The translations under genes were made by a program, and so were the position numbers. A model generated the notes under the pieces. That model had not been told where the DNA came from, made no database searches, and saw only the letters and a program-made list of their open reading frames with translations. A stretch of DNA of 64,000 nt from assembly GCA_963784995.1 (NCBI GenBank), contig CAWATZ010000001.1, positions 806,001 to 870,000 of the forward strand, given 5' to 3'. The stretch comes from CAWATZ01 sp963784995. Its GTDB lineage: Bacteria; Planctomycetota; Planctomycetia; Gemmatales; Gemmataceae. Positions 36,223-45,490 of the stretch are shown here, in pieces. Each line of letters starts with the position of its first letter. The first letter of the stretch is position 1.

Positions 36223-37692
36223 ATGAAACCCTGGCACTTTTACGGTCGGAAAGATCAGCTGGCCGTGCTGGCGGAGATGCTTGGCCGCCAGCGCTGGTTT
36301 TTCGCCAAGGTGACCGGTCGGCGGCGAATCGGCAAGACAACGCTGATCCAGCGAGCGATGGAAACCATCCATTCTCACAAGCCGGTGTTCTACGTCCAGA
36401 TACCTGATTCCGAGCCAGCCGGGGTGATCTCGGCGGTGAATGATGGCCTGGACACGTTCCGAGTGCCGACCGACCGTTACCCTCGACCGCAGGACCTTGC
36501 TCAACTGGCCAGGTTGCTGGAGGCAATGGCCGAAGGCGGGTATTTGCTGGTCCTTGACGAGTTCCAATATTTCAACCGGAAGGGATACGAAGAGTTCTGC
36601 TCCTTCCTGCAAGCAGCCGTGGATCGCCTGGCTGCGAAGGCGGACAAGGTGCCTGGCGGCCTGATCGTGCTGGGATCGATTTACACGGAGATGACGGCTC
36701 TCCTGGAAGACCGCACGGCTCCCTTGTACAACCGCGTCACCGACACGATCGACCTGACACACCTGGACGTCGCCTCGCTTCTGGCCATTTTGCGGGACCA
36801 CGCCGACCCATCGCCGCCGCGGCTTTTGTTCCTGTGGAACCTCTTTGAAGGCGTTCCGAAGTTCTATCGCGATTGCTACGAGCAGGGTGTCCTGGCGGCC
36901 GACCGTCAAGCTCTGCTCCGCAGGATCTTCTTCGAGAGTTCGTCCCCGCTTCGCACGGAGGCCGAGAACTGGTTCCTGCGGGAATTGCGAGGGCGTTACG
37001 ATGTCGTTCTGAAGTTCGTCGCCCGCAACCCCGGCCGGATGCACAACGAACTGGTCCAGGCAATCCGGCAGGCGAGCGGCAATCCGGACACGCAAATCGG
37101 CGGCTACCTCAAGATTCTGATCGAGCGTTACCGGCTGATCGAGAAAAACCTGCCGGTGTTCGCCAGGCCCGAGGCCAAGCGGAGCCGGTACTACGTGACG
37201 GACAACTTTCTCCGCTCCTGGCTGGCGGCCCTGGCCAACCCCGTGTCGGCAATCGCTTTCCGGCCGGTCGAACAGCTGGTCCAGGAAGCCGATCAGCGGC
37301 TGGAAGACGTGGAAGGTGGAGCGCTGGAGAAATTGGTGGGGCAACTCTACGAGGAGAGGAGCCGGAAAGGAATTGGGGATTTTCCTCTGACACAGCGAAT
37401 CCAGGGCTACTGGGACCGGGGTGACACGGAGATCGATCTGGTGGCCGTGAATGAAACGGACGAAACCATCCGGTTCGGATCCTGCAAGCGCTCCCCGACA
37501 AAGCTGTTGTCAGACGTGAACAACTTCAAAGGCCACGTCGCACGGTTCCTGGAGACGATGCCCCGGTATCAGAAATGGCAGGTGCAATACGTTGCTGTCG
37601 TGCCCGTGCTGGCAGCCGAGGAACGAGCTGTCCTGACCCGTCACGACGTCATTCCGCAAGACCTGAACGACCTGACGACCGGCTTGGAGTAA
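36223..37692 (+). CDS. ATPase_2/DUF234-type P-loop ATPase
   Basis: A 489-residue protein. The N-terminal ATPase of the ATPase_2 (STAND/MNS-like) type opens FYGRKDQLAVLAEML and has Walker A GRRRIGKTTL (about 31-40) and Walker B YLLVLDEFQYF (about 107-117). A central winged-helix-like region (GNPDTQIGGYLKILIERYRLI) is followed by a C-terminal DUF234-like segment in which DTEIDLVAVN and IRFGSCKRS fit a PD-(D/E)XK nuclease pattern (E-x-D, then C-K). It stands alone behind a large palindrome. In archaea and bacteria such genes are patchy and often suspected to be selfish or defensive; the role here is unknown. Confidence 0.85.
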   Translation: MKPWHFYGRKDQLAVLAEMLGRQRWFFAKVTGRRRIGKTTLIQRAMETIHSHKPVFYVQIPDSEPAGVISAVNDGLDTFRVPTDRYPRPQDLAQLARLLEAMAEGGYLLVLDEFQYFNRKGYEEFCSFLQAAVDRLAAKADKVPGGLIVLGSIYTEMTALLEDRTAPLYNRVTDTIDLTHLDVASLLAILRDHADPSPPRLLFLWNLFEGVPKFYRDCYEQGVLAADRQALLRRIFFESSSPLRTEAENWFLRELRGRYDVVLKFVARNPGRMHNELVQAIRQASGNPDTQIGGYLKILIERYRLIEKNLPVFARPEAKRSRYYVTDNFLRSWLAALANPVSAIAFRPVEQLVQEADQRLEDVEGGALEKLVGQLYEERSRKGIGDFPLTQRIQGYWDRGDTEIDLVAVNETDETIRFGSCKRSPTKLLSDVNNFKGHVARFLETMPRYQKWQVQYVAVVPVLAAEERAVLTRHDVIPQDLNDLTTGLE

Positions 37693-37909
37693 GCCGCTGA
37701 TCAAGCTGGGCCGCCAGTCGCGTACTGTCAGGTACTCCGGGGCGAGTGCCTGGTTCGGCTGAGAGGCCCCGGCTGTTGAGCAAGAAGCTGGTCCGGTCGT
37801 CGGCAGGCTGGCAACCCAGACGAGCCACGGTAGAATGACTGCTGGTGGGATCGACAACCAGTGCCGGGACAGGCAATCGGGGCCGGATGAGGACCAGCGA
37901 GGAGCGATC

Positions 37910-38278
37910 ATGACACACGTGAGCCTGGACGGGGTCGAGGAGTCGGTGAAGCGGTTCGTGCTGGCCGTGGCGGGCAATCCGGCCGGTTCGGTCCTCGAGC
38001 TGAACGGTCAGCCAGTCGCCTGGGTCGTCCCCGCCGCCGCGGCCGCCAACGGAGACGAGGAGTGGACCGAGGCCAAGAACCAGCGCCGCTGCGACCTGAT
38101 CGATCGGAAGTTTGCTGCTGCAACCCTCACCCCGGCGGAGACGGTTGAGCTGGCCCAACTGCAAGAGCAGATGCTGCGGCACCGCCGGCGCGTCGCTCCG
38201 CTACCGCTGGAGGATGCCCGCCGCCTGCACCAGGAGCTGCTGAACAAAGCGGCTTCGCAAGCGCAGACCAACCCATGA
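37910..38278 (+). CDS. Antitoxin-like (Phd/YefM-type N-terminus) protein
   Basis: A 122-residue protein. MTHVSLDGVEESVKRFVLAV and AGSVLELNGQPVAWVVPA resemble the N-terminal fold of Phd/YefM-type antitoxins, which bind DNA and then neutralise a toxin through the C-terminus. The C-terminal half is helical and charged (DLIDRKFAAATLTPAETVEL). GGAG lies 5 bases upstream of the ATG. Its TGA overlaps the ATG of the HNH gene, as is usual for toxin-antitoxin operons. The pairing with an HNH nuclease is unusual, so the antitoxin role is inference. Confidence 0.6.
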   Translation: MTHVSLDGVEESVKRFVLAVAGNPAGSVLELNGQPVAWVVPAAAAANGDEEWTEAKNQRRCDLIDRKFAAATLTPAETVELAQLQEQMLRHRRRVAPLPLEDARRLHQELLNKAASQAQTNP

Positions 38279-38877
38279 CTGCCCCTTTCGAGTATCCGTC
38301 CCTTCCGCATCCCCGACGTCATGGCCCGCAAGGGTATGCGGACTACGCCAGCTATCGGCCGTGGTTGCGCGACGAGTTTTCTTACCGTTGCGTCTACTGT
38401 CTGCTGCGGGAACAGTGGAGCCGGGTCCGTGGCCTGTACGCCATTGACCACTTCCTCGCCGTGGTCCACCACCCGGAGAAAACCACGGACTACGACAACC
38501 TGCTTTACGCTTGCGCCACGTGCAACACGGCCAAGGGAGATCGCGACGTGCCCGACCCGCTGGCCGTTATGCTGAACCCAGGGGTCCGCGTTGCGGAGGA
38601 TGGGACGATCCACGCCGAGGATGCGGAGGCGGTGCGGCTGATCGAGTTGCTCGGGCTCGACAGCACGGAATCAACGGAGTTTCGCATGCTCTGGATCGGC
38701 ATTGTCGCCCTGGCAGCCCGGTACGATCAAGACCTGTACCGACGGCTGATGGGCTACCCGGACGACCTCCCCGACTTGCGCTGTCTTCAGCCTCCCGGCG
38801 GCAACTCTCGCCCCGATGGCGTGGAACAATCGGCTCTCGTCAAGCGAGAACGAGGTGCCCTCCCTGTCACCTATTGA
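38275..38877 (+). CDS. HNH endonuclease
   Basis: A 200-residue protein. The metal-binding HNH fold shows as YRCVYC, then AIDHFLAVVHHPEKTTDYDNL and YACATCNTAKGDR: two CxxC knuckles and the His/Asn residues in the expected order. The C-terminal region is helical (ALAARYDQDLYRRLMGY). It is translationally coupled to the antitoxin-like gene. Expected activity is metal-dependent DNA cleavage. It may be a toxin, a defence effector or a homing-type nuclease; no methylase or intron is near. Confidence 0.8.
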   Translation: MTAPFEYPSLPHPRRHGPQGYADYASYRPWLRDEFSYRCVYCLLREQWSRVRGLYAIDHFLAVVHHPEKTTDYDNLLYACATCNTAKGDRDVPDPLAVMLNPGVRVAEDGTIHAEDAEAVRLIELLGLDSTESTEFRMLWIGIVALAARYDQDLYRRLMGYPDDLPDLRCLQPPGGNSRPDGVEQSALVKRERGALPVTY

Positions 38878-38900
38878 GCGCTGCAGAGGAGTGATCCTGG

Positions 38901-39927
38901 TCAGGGTTTCGCCTCTCTCTTCGGGAGCGACACTTCCCACAGTCGGAGAGCATCGACCGAGGTGCCGACAACCAGCAGCTTGCCTTCCGGGGTGAAGCGC
39001 AGCGAGAGGAAGGAGCAGCCCGGCGGGGCCTGGAGGACTCGCTGCCGACCCGTGTCCACGTCCACCAGCTTCAAGTCGCACTCCGCGTAAAGTTCGGGCG
39101 AATCCAGCAGGGCCAGAGTCTTGCCGTCCGGGCTTGGGGCCATCGCCGTGACGCGGCCAAACGGCCCTGGAAGTGTGGCTCGCTCCTTGCCCGAGGCCAC
39201 GTCCCACAGTTTCACGTCCCCCTTCCATACGTAGTCCTTCCCCTCATGGCGAGTACTCGACGCGATCAGGGTCTTCTCGTCGGCGGCTCCAGACCACGCA
39301 GCCAACCTCGCCCCGGTGCTCCGATAGGGTGGCCTTCTCCTGGCCTGTCGCGGTGTCCCACAGGTCGATCTCCTGGTAATTCCGTGCGGCCAGGGTCGCA
39401 AGGTCTTTGCTGAAGGCCGCGCCCAAATTGCCGGAGAGTGGGATGTGATGCCGGAAAGAAGCCAGTTCCTTGCCCGAGGCCACATCCCAGAGCTTGGCTT
39501 GCTCCGAGCCCACCGCTGCCACCCGCGTACCGTCTCGGCTCAAAGCGATAGCGCTCATGGGGCTCGGAACTTTCTTGAAGGAGGCGATTTGCTTGTGCGC
39601 CGCCAGATCCCAGACTCGCACAAGTTTATAGCCTCCGGTCGCCAACCGCTTACTGTCTGCGCTGAAAGCCAGAGTATCAAAGTCATTCTTCTCCCCCGAA
39701 AGGGACACAATCTCCTTTGAGGTGACGACGCTCCAAAGCTTCAGTTCTCCCTCGCGCTCGTTTCTGCCGCCGGCCGCCAGAACTTTGCAGTCGGGGCTTA
39801 ACTCCACCCGGTCTACTCGAAACGAACCCCTCTTGAACGTGCCACGTTCCGTCAGCTCCTGGGCCGGTACTCCCGGCACGCGCACCGACAAGAGCAGTAC
39901 AGCGACGAACAGTCGGGCCGGTCGCAC
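38901..39927 (-). CDS. Secreted WD40 repeat protein, frameshifted
   Basis: A GTG start with GGAGG five bases upstream gives a signal peptide (MRPARLFVAVLLLSVRVPGVPA), then WD40 repeats (LKLWSVVTSKEIVSL, VRVWDLAAHKQIASF, LWDVASGKELASF). Near 39290 the frame changes: the first runs out at 39244, the other continues GAADEKTLIASS through VKLWDVASGKERATL to the stop at 38901. The repaired length is about 341 residues. The start lies 12 bases after the stop of the upstream WD40 gene, so the two form an operon. It may be an accessory propeller, since it lacks any kinase or sigma domain. Confidence 0.75.
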
Positions 39928-39939
39928 AGGAACCTCCTT

Positions 39940-42441
39940 TCAGGGTTTGCGGCGTTTCGCCAAACGCTCCAGGGCAGCCCTGGCCTCGCGAGTTATCACC
40001 GATTGGGCCGGCCCTTTCGCCAGCACCTCCAGCACGCGCCGAGCGTCCGGCGTGCCGACCTCCTCCAAGATCGCCAGCGCGAGCGAAACGCTTCGCGGTT
40101 GGAACTTGGATTCTCCCTGCGGCGTTTTCAACTTGTCGAGCGTCTTCTCGATGCGGAAGCGAGCTTCGACACTTGGGGATTTCTGGAGCGCCAGCTGGAG
40201 GGGAAACGCGGCCTCGGGCCCCAGACTCTCCAGTTCACGGGATGCCTTCTCCCGCACGTCAAAGGCGTCGTCGTCAAGGTCGGTGATGAGGCGCCGCGCC
40301 CGCTCCTCGGCAGCGGCGGTGCGCTGGAGGCGGTCCTTCAGGAAGGTGATGGCATCTTCGGGAGCCGCGGCCAGTTTCTTGCCGGCTCGGGCGCCCTCGT
40401 CCGGCCCGCCCGCCAACTCGGCCCAGAGCAGTTCCAGTCGGGCCCGCGCCACGTCCCAGAAAAGGACAGTCGTATCCGGTCCCCCGGAAGCAAGCGTCTT
40501 GCCGTCGGGGGAGAAGGCCAACGACGTGGCAGCCCCTCCTTTGTGGCCGCTGAATTGGCCCACCCGCTTTCCCGTGGTCGTGTCCCACAGCTGGATGACC
40601 GGGTCGCGATCCCCGCCTCCGGTCGCGATCGTATTGCCGTCCGGGGAGAGAACGAGGCAGCCCGGGAAACTTTCGATGTCTCCCAAGGAAAAGGAGCGAA
40701 GGAGGCGTCCGTTCGCAGCGTCCCAAAACCGGGCCTCGTTAAACTTCCACCTGCCGGTGTCGTATTCGCGGGTCAGCACCGTCCGGCCGCCTGGGAGATA
40801 GGCAGCATACGCGATTCCCCGACTCTCGGACCGGGACGTCCCAAGGTCGCGCACCTTTTTTCCCGAATCGACCTGCCAGAGGGCCAGTTCCCCAGGAGAG
40901 CCGGCCACCAGCAGTGTCTTGCCGTCCGGCGAAAAGGCGACCGACTTGTCCCAGGTGTCCTTGCCCCGTATTTGCAGTAACCGCTTGCCCGTGGCCACGT
41001 CCCACACCTTGGCCCGAGCGTCGAGGCCGCTCGAAGCGAGTCGTTTGCCGTCAGGCGAAAAGACGAGGCTATCGACACAATTGACGTGCCCTGGAAATTG
41101 GCGCAGGAGACGGCCTGCCGACAAATCCCAGAGCCGGACCTGAGCGTCGAAGCCCCCCCTGCTCCTGGATCCATCTCCGGTGGCCAGCATCTTGCCGTCG
41201 GGGGAGTAGGCCATCGATTTTACGATCGCGTCATGGCCCGTGAACACGTGCAGTGGCTTGCGGTCTTTCAGCCTCCAGACGATCAGCGTTTCCTCCGCTC
41301 CATCACCAGAAGCGAGCCCGCTCCCGTCGGGTGAAAACGCCAGACTGATCACGGGAGCCGCGTGCCCGGCCAGTGGATGCAGGCGTTTGCCGGTGGCCAC
41401 GTCCCAGAGACCGACCGTGGACCACTCCGCCGTGGCCACTTTTTTTCCGTCGGGCGAAAAGGCGAGAGCACACACAAAGCCAGGGTGCCGATTGAACCGT
41501 CGCACTTCCTTGCCGGTTGCCGTCTCGTAAAGTCGCATCGCCTCCTCGCCACTGCAGATCAGGTGTGTTCCATCCGGCGAGAATGCCAGCTTGCCGCGAC
41601 AGTCCTTGATCGTGAACCGGAGCCGACCGTCGGCAACGTTCCACGTGCTGAACGAGTCCTTTCCTGACGCTCCGGCGAGAGTCTTGCCGTCCGGTGAAAA
41701 GACGAACCAGGAGAGCGACTCCTCCAGCGTACGGGCAAAGCCTGGCATCAGGTGGGGGGCCTTGTTGGGCCCCTCGATCGAACGCACTTCCTTGCCGGTA
41801 GCGACATCGACGAAGTGGGCGCGGTTGCCCTCGCCGCTGACGACCAGTGTTCTGCCGTCCGGGGACAGGGCTGCGGAGAAGAACAGGCTTCGTCCTTCAT
41901 CCTTCCAGGTCAGAATCCGCTTGCCGGTTTCCGTTTCCCAGAGTCGAACAGCGTCCCCCAGACCAGCCACTCCCCCTACCTTTCCGTTGGCCGACAGGAA
42001 ACTGAACATTCCCTGGCCGAATCGGTTTTCGGGTGGTTTCGTCTCGCGGAGCAGATTCCCTGATCCCGCCTCCCAGAGGCGGAACGCGCCATTGTTGTCG
42101 GTGGTGATGAGTGTCTTGCCATCTGGGCTGAACTGGGCGGCGGTGGCAGGGGCGGCGGTCGGGAACCAGCCGAGGTCCTTGCCGGTCGCCACGTCCCACG
42201 CTCGCAGGCCCACGTCTCCTCCGGAAACCAGCGTCTTGCCGTCCGGGGAGAAGGCGACGCAGGCAGCGCCGCTGCCGTCTCGGACAACGTGGCGCAAGCG
42301 GAGCGTGCCAAGGCGCGCGACCGCGCCCGGCGGCAGCGGGTCGCCGTGATCGTCGGTTCGCGGCGGCTCGGCCCGGGCCGGCGGCGCCAGCAACAAAAAC
42401 AGATATGCCGTCCCCAAGAGGCCTGAGCGGGTTGTTGACAT
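39940..42441 (-). CDS. Secreted WD40 repeat protein with C-terminal helical domain
   Basis: An 833-residue protein. Signal peptide MSTTRSGLLGTAYLFLLLAPPARA; about a dozen WD40 repeats (FSPDGKTLVSGG, LRAWDVATGKDLG, VGLWDVATGKRLH, KVWDVATGKRLLQI); then a C-terminal helical segment (DLDDDAFDVREKASRELESLG, ARRVLEVLAKG) typical of planctomycete WD40 proteins. The ATG at 42441 has GGAGGAAGAGCC upstream; a longer open frame is not supported. It resembles the propeller part of the sigma-WD40 fusions but has no sigma domain. It is in an operon with the downstream WD40 gene. Confidence 0.85.
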   Translation of the reverse strand: MSTTRSGLLGTAYLFLLLAPPARAEPPRTDDHGDPLPPGAVARLGTLRLRHVVRDGSGAACVAFSPDGKTLVSGGDVGLRAWDVATGKDLGWFPTAAPATAAQFSPDGKTLITTDNNGAFRLWEAGSGNLLRETKPPENRFGQGMFSFLSANGKVGGVAGLGDAVRLWETETGKRILTWKDEGRSLFFSAALSPDGRTLVVSGEGNRAHFVDVATGKEVRSIEGPNKAPHLMPGFARTLEESLSWFVFSPDGKTLAGASGKDSFSTWNVADGRLRFTIKDCRGKLAFSPDGTHLICSGEEAMRLYETATGKEVRRFNRHPGFVCALAFSPDGKKVATAEWSTVGLWDVATGKRLHPLAGHAAPVISLAFSPDGSGLASGDGAEETLIVWRLKDRKPLHVFTGHDAIVKSMAYSPDGKMLATGDGSRSRGGFDAQVRLWDLSAGRLLRQFPGHVNCVDSLVFSPDGKRLASSGLDARAKVWDVATGKRLLQIRGKDTWDKSVAFSPDGKTLLVAGSPGELALWQVDSGKKVRDLGTSRSESRGIAYAAYLPGGRTVLTREYDTGRWKFNEARFWDAANGRLLRSFSLGDIESFPGCLVLSPDGNTIATGGGDRDPVIQLWDTTTGKRVGQFSGHKGGAATSLAFSPDGKTLASGGPDTTVLFWDVARARLELLWAELAGGPDEGARAGKKLAAAPEDAITFLKDRLQRTAAAEERARRLITDLDDDAFDVREKASRELESLGPEAAFPLQLALQKSPSVEARFRIEKTLDKLKTPQGESKFQPRSVSLALAILEEVGTPDARRVLEVLAKGPAQSVITREARAALERLAKRRKP

Positions 42442-42869
42442 GGCTCTTCCTCCGCAGGCGAACCGAGGTCGCGGGCACTCTCGCCCCATTTGTGGGAGGA
42501 TACCGGCAGCATCGAGCTGCGTCAAACAAGAACCCGAGGGGTAATCCGTCGCGGTCAGAAAACAGGTGCCCGTCCTGGATTTTGGGGAAGCGTCAAAAGA
42601 GGGCCCAAAGCGACGGCGTGTGCTGGTGGCGTGGTGGCGGTGTCGCTTTTTTGTCATCGGAGGGGCAAGCACAGACACGCCGGGGCACTCCCTGACATCA
42701 CCGCCAAGAAAAAGCGCCGTTGGCGGTGTGGCGGTCTCGCCCCTTGAGTCTCGGCGGCGCCCCCAACTCCCCAGAATCCTTGCCGGCCAGGAAAAAAGTA
42801 TGCGGTTTCTCATGGCAAATTCCGCCGCCGGCCGCTATCCTGGAAGGAACCTCCCCTGGAGAAGGATGA
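42442..42869. other. Gene-free divergent promoter region
   Basis: A 428-base gap between a minus-strand WD40 gene and the plus-strand DUF1549 gene. Only short, unsupported open frames are present. A loose inverted repeat (GGTGGCGGTGTCGCTTTTTT near 42640, AAAAAGCGCCGTTGGCGGTG near 42708) might form a hairpin. No gene is called. Confidence 0.4.
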
Positions 42870-45365
42870 ATGCTCCCACCGAAGAAGCTGCACCCCATTT
42901 TCCTTGTCGCTCTCTGCCTGACCACTGGCCTGGGCTGGTGTTCGCACGCAGCCGCGGAACCGAAACCGACGGCGGAGCAGGCGAAGTTCTTCGAGGCGCA
43001 GGTCCAGCCGTTGCTCACCGCCCACTGCATTGCCTGCCACGGCGGCGAGAAGAAGATCAAGGGCGGCTTGCGTCTGACCAGCCGGGAAGCGATCCTCAAG
43101 GGCGGCGACAGCGGCCCGGTCGTGGTGCTGGACAAACCGGAGGAGAGCCTGCTGCTCCAGGCCCTCCGCCACGAAGACCTCAAGATGCCGCCCAAGGGCA
43201 AGCTGCCCCAGGCACAGATTGACGTGCTGACCAGGTGGGTCAAGATGGGCGTGCCGTACGTCGCGGGCACCGCAAAGGCCCGGCATGGTCCGCCGCCGGT
43301 GGACGAGACCGCCCGCAATTTCTGGGCGTTCAAGCCGGTCGTCCGGCCGCCGGTGCCGCAGGTCAAGGACCGGACGTGGGTACGCAATCCCCTCGACAAC
43401 TTTGTGCTGGCCCGGCTGGAGGAGAAGGGTTTTCGGCCCGCCCCGCCCGCCAGCAAGGTGACCCTGCTCCGCCGTGCCTATTACGCGGTCATCGGTCTGC
43501 CGCCGACTCCCGCCGAGGTGGACCGGTTCCTGGCCGACCAGTCGCCGGACGCCTACGAAAAGGTGGTCGATCGCCTGCTGGCCTCGCGCGCACTACGGCG
43601 AACACTGGGGCCGGCACTGGCTCGACCTGGTCCGCTACGCCGAGACCAACAGCTTCGAGCGCGACGGGGCCAAGCCGTTCGCCTGGCGTTATCGCGATTA
43701 CGTCATCCGGGCCTTCAACCAGGACAAGCCCTACGACCAGTTCATCCGCGAGCAGCTGGCCGGCGACGAGCTGGACCAGGTGACCGGTGACAGCATCATC
43801 GCCACCGGCTACTACCGCCTCGGCACCTGGGACGACGAGCCGGCCGATCGCACCCAGGCCTATTACGACGAGCTGGACGACGTCGTCGCCACCACCGGCC
43901 AGATCTTCCTCGGCCTGACGGTCAACTGCGGCCGCTGCCACGATCACAAGATCGACCCGTTCCCGCAGAAGGACTACTACCGGCTGCTGGCCTTCTTCCA
44001 CGGCATCCGCCGCTACGGCAACGGGCTCGATTCGCTGCGCTTCATCGGCTCGGAGGAGGAGCGCCGGAAGAACCAGGAGCAGATCGCCGAGCACAAGCGC
44101 AAGGTGGGCGAGATCGACGCCCAGCTGTCGGCCATCGAGAAGGAAGTGGAGCCCAGGCTGCAGGGCGGCGAGCGCGACGACTTCAAGCATCGAGCCCAAC
44201 CGCGAGCTGCTGGTCGCGCAAACATGCGGCGGAGGAGTCTCGAGTCCGCTACAACCTCCTGCTGAGGCAAAGGGTAGCACTGAACCGCTCCACCCCCAGG
44301 GCGCTGGGCCAGGCGCTTTGCGTCACCGAGGACGGCCCCAGGGCACGCGACACCTTTGTGCTGTTGCGCGGCAACCCCCAGGCCCAGGGCGAGCGGGTCG
44401 AGCCGGGTTTCCCCTCGGTGCTTGGCCCGGCGAACACGCCGATGCCGAAGGTCCCCGCACCACCCAAGGGGGCCCGCACTTCCGGCCGACGGCGCGTGCT
44501 GGCCGACTGGATCGCCGACGGCCGCAACCCGCTGACGGCTCGCGTCATGGTCAATCGCGTCTGCCAGTACCATTTCGGCCGGGGCATCGTCCGCTCGACC
44601 AGCAACTTCGGCTACCTGGGCAATCCGCCGACGCACCCCGAACTGCTCGACTGGCTGCGCCAGCGAATTCATGGCTAGCGGCTGGAAGCTCAAGCCGCTG
44701 CACCGCATGCTCCTGACCTCCAGCGCTTTCCGCATGGCCAGCCAGGCCGATTCGACCGTGGCGGCGAAGGACCCGGAGAACGACCTGCTTGGCCGCTTCG
44801 ATCTGCGCCGGCTGACGGCCGAGGAGATCCGCGATTCGATCCTGTCGGTCTGCGGCAACCTGAACCTGGACAAGACCGAGGGCCCGAGCGTCTTTCCCGT
44901 GATCCCCGCGCGGTGCTGGCCGGTCAGTCGATCCCCGGCAACGGCTGGAAGCCCTCGACGCCGGAAGAGGCGGCGGCCCGCAGCGTCTACGTCCACGTCA
45001 AGCGCTCGCTGGCCCTGCCGCTGCTGAACGTGTTCGACGCCCCCGACCCGGACGGCCCCTGCCCGGTGCGCTTCACCACCACGCAGCCGACCCAGGCCCT
45101 GGGCATGCTCAACAGCACCTTCGTCAACGAGCAGGCCGAAACTCTTCGCCGACAGCCTCCGCAAGGAGGCCGGCTCCGACGAGAAAGCGCAAGTGCGCCT
45201 GGCCCTCCGCCGGGTGCTGCAGCGGACACCGACCCAGCCGGAGATTGACCGAGGAACCGCTTCCTCGCCGAGCTGCGCGACAAGGATAAGCTGACCGCTG
45301 ACGAGGCCCTGCGGCGCTTCTGCTTGCTGGCGCTGAACTTGAACGAATTTGTCTACCTGGATTAG
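42870..45365 (+). pseudogene. DUF1549/DUF1553 planctomycete cytochrome-domain protein, multiply frameshifted
   Basis: The intact product would be about 830 residues: signal peptide, N-terminal cytochrome-like domain with CIACHGGEKK, DUF1549 (NFWAFKPVVRPPVP, RNPLDNFVLARLEEKG, HYGEHWGRHWLDLVRYAETN, NCGRCHDHKIDPF) and DUF1553 (RRVLADWIADGRNPLTARVMVNR, LHRMLLTSSAFR, LPLLNVFDAPDP, TTQPTQALGMLNS). Expected blocks occur in order but in changing frames, with breaks near 43590, 44190-44270, 44670, 44910 and 45140. It ends ALNLNEFVYLD at 45363-45365. Protein sequence between breaks is well preserved, so the damage is recent or artefactual. It normally pairs with the following DUF1501 gene. Confidence 0.8.
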
Positions 45366-45385
45366 CAGGAGAGTCGGGATGTTTT

Positions 45386-45455
45386 GTAGGGTGGGCCGAG
45401 CGTAGCGAGGCCCACCGCCCTGCCGGTGGGCCTCGCTACGCTCGGCCCACCCTAC
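45386..45455. repeat. Long inverted repeat, family E
   Basis: Two perfect 31-base arms (45386-45416 and 45425-45455) with an 8-base loop, lying between the DUF1549/DUF1553 and DUF1501 genes. A decayed half copy lies near 22396. It interrupts what is normally a tight operon. Confidence 0.85.
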
Positions 45456-45490
45456 GGCGTGCCTGGGAACGAGAAGAAACGGAGACTAGC

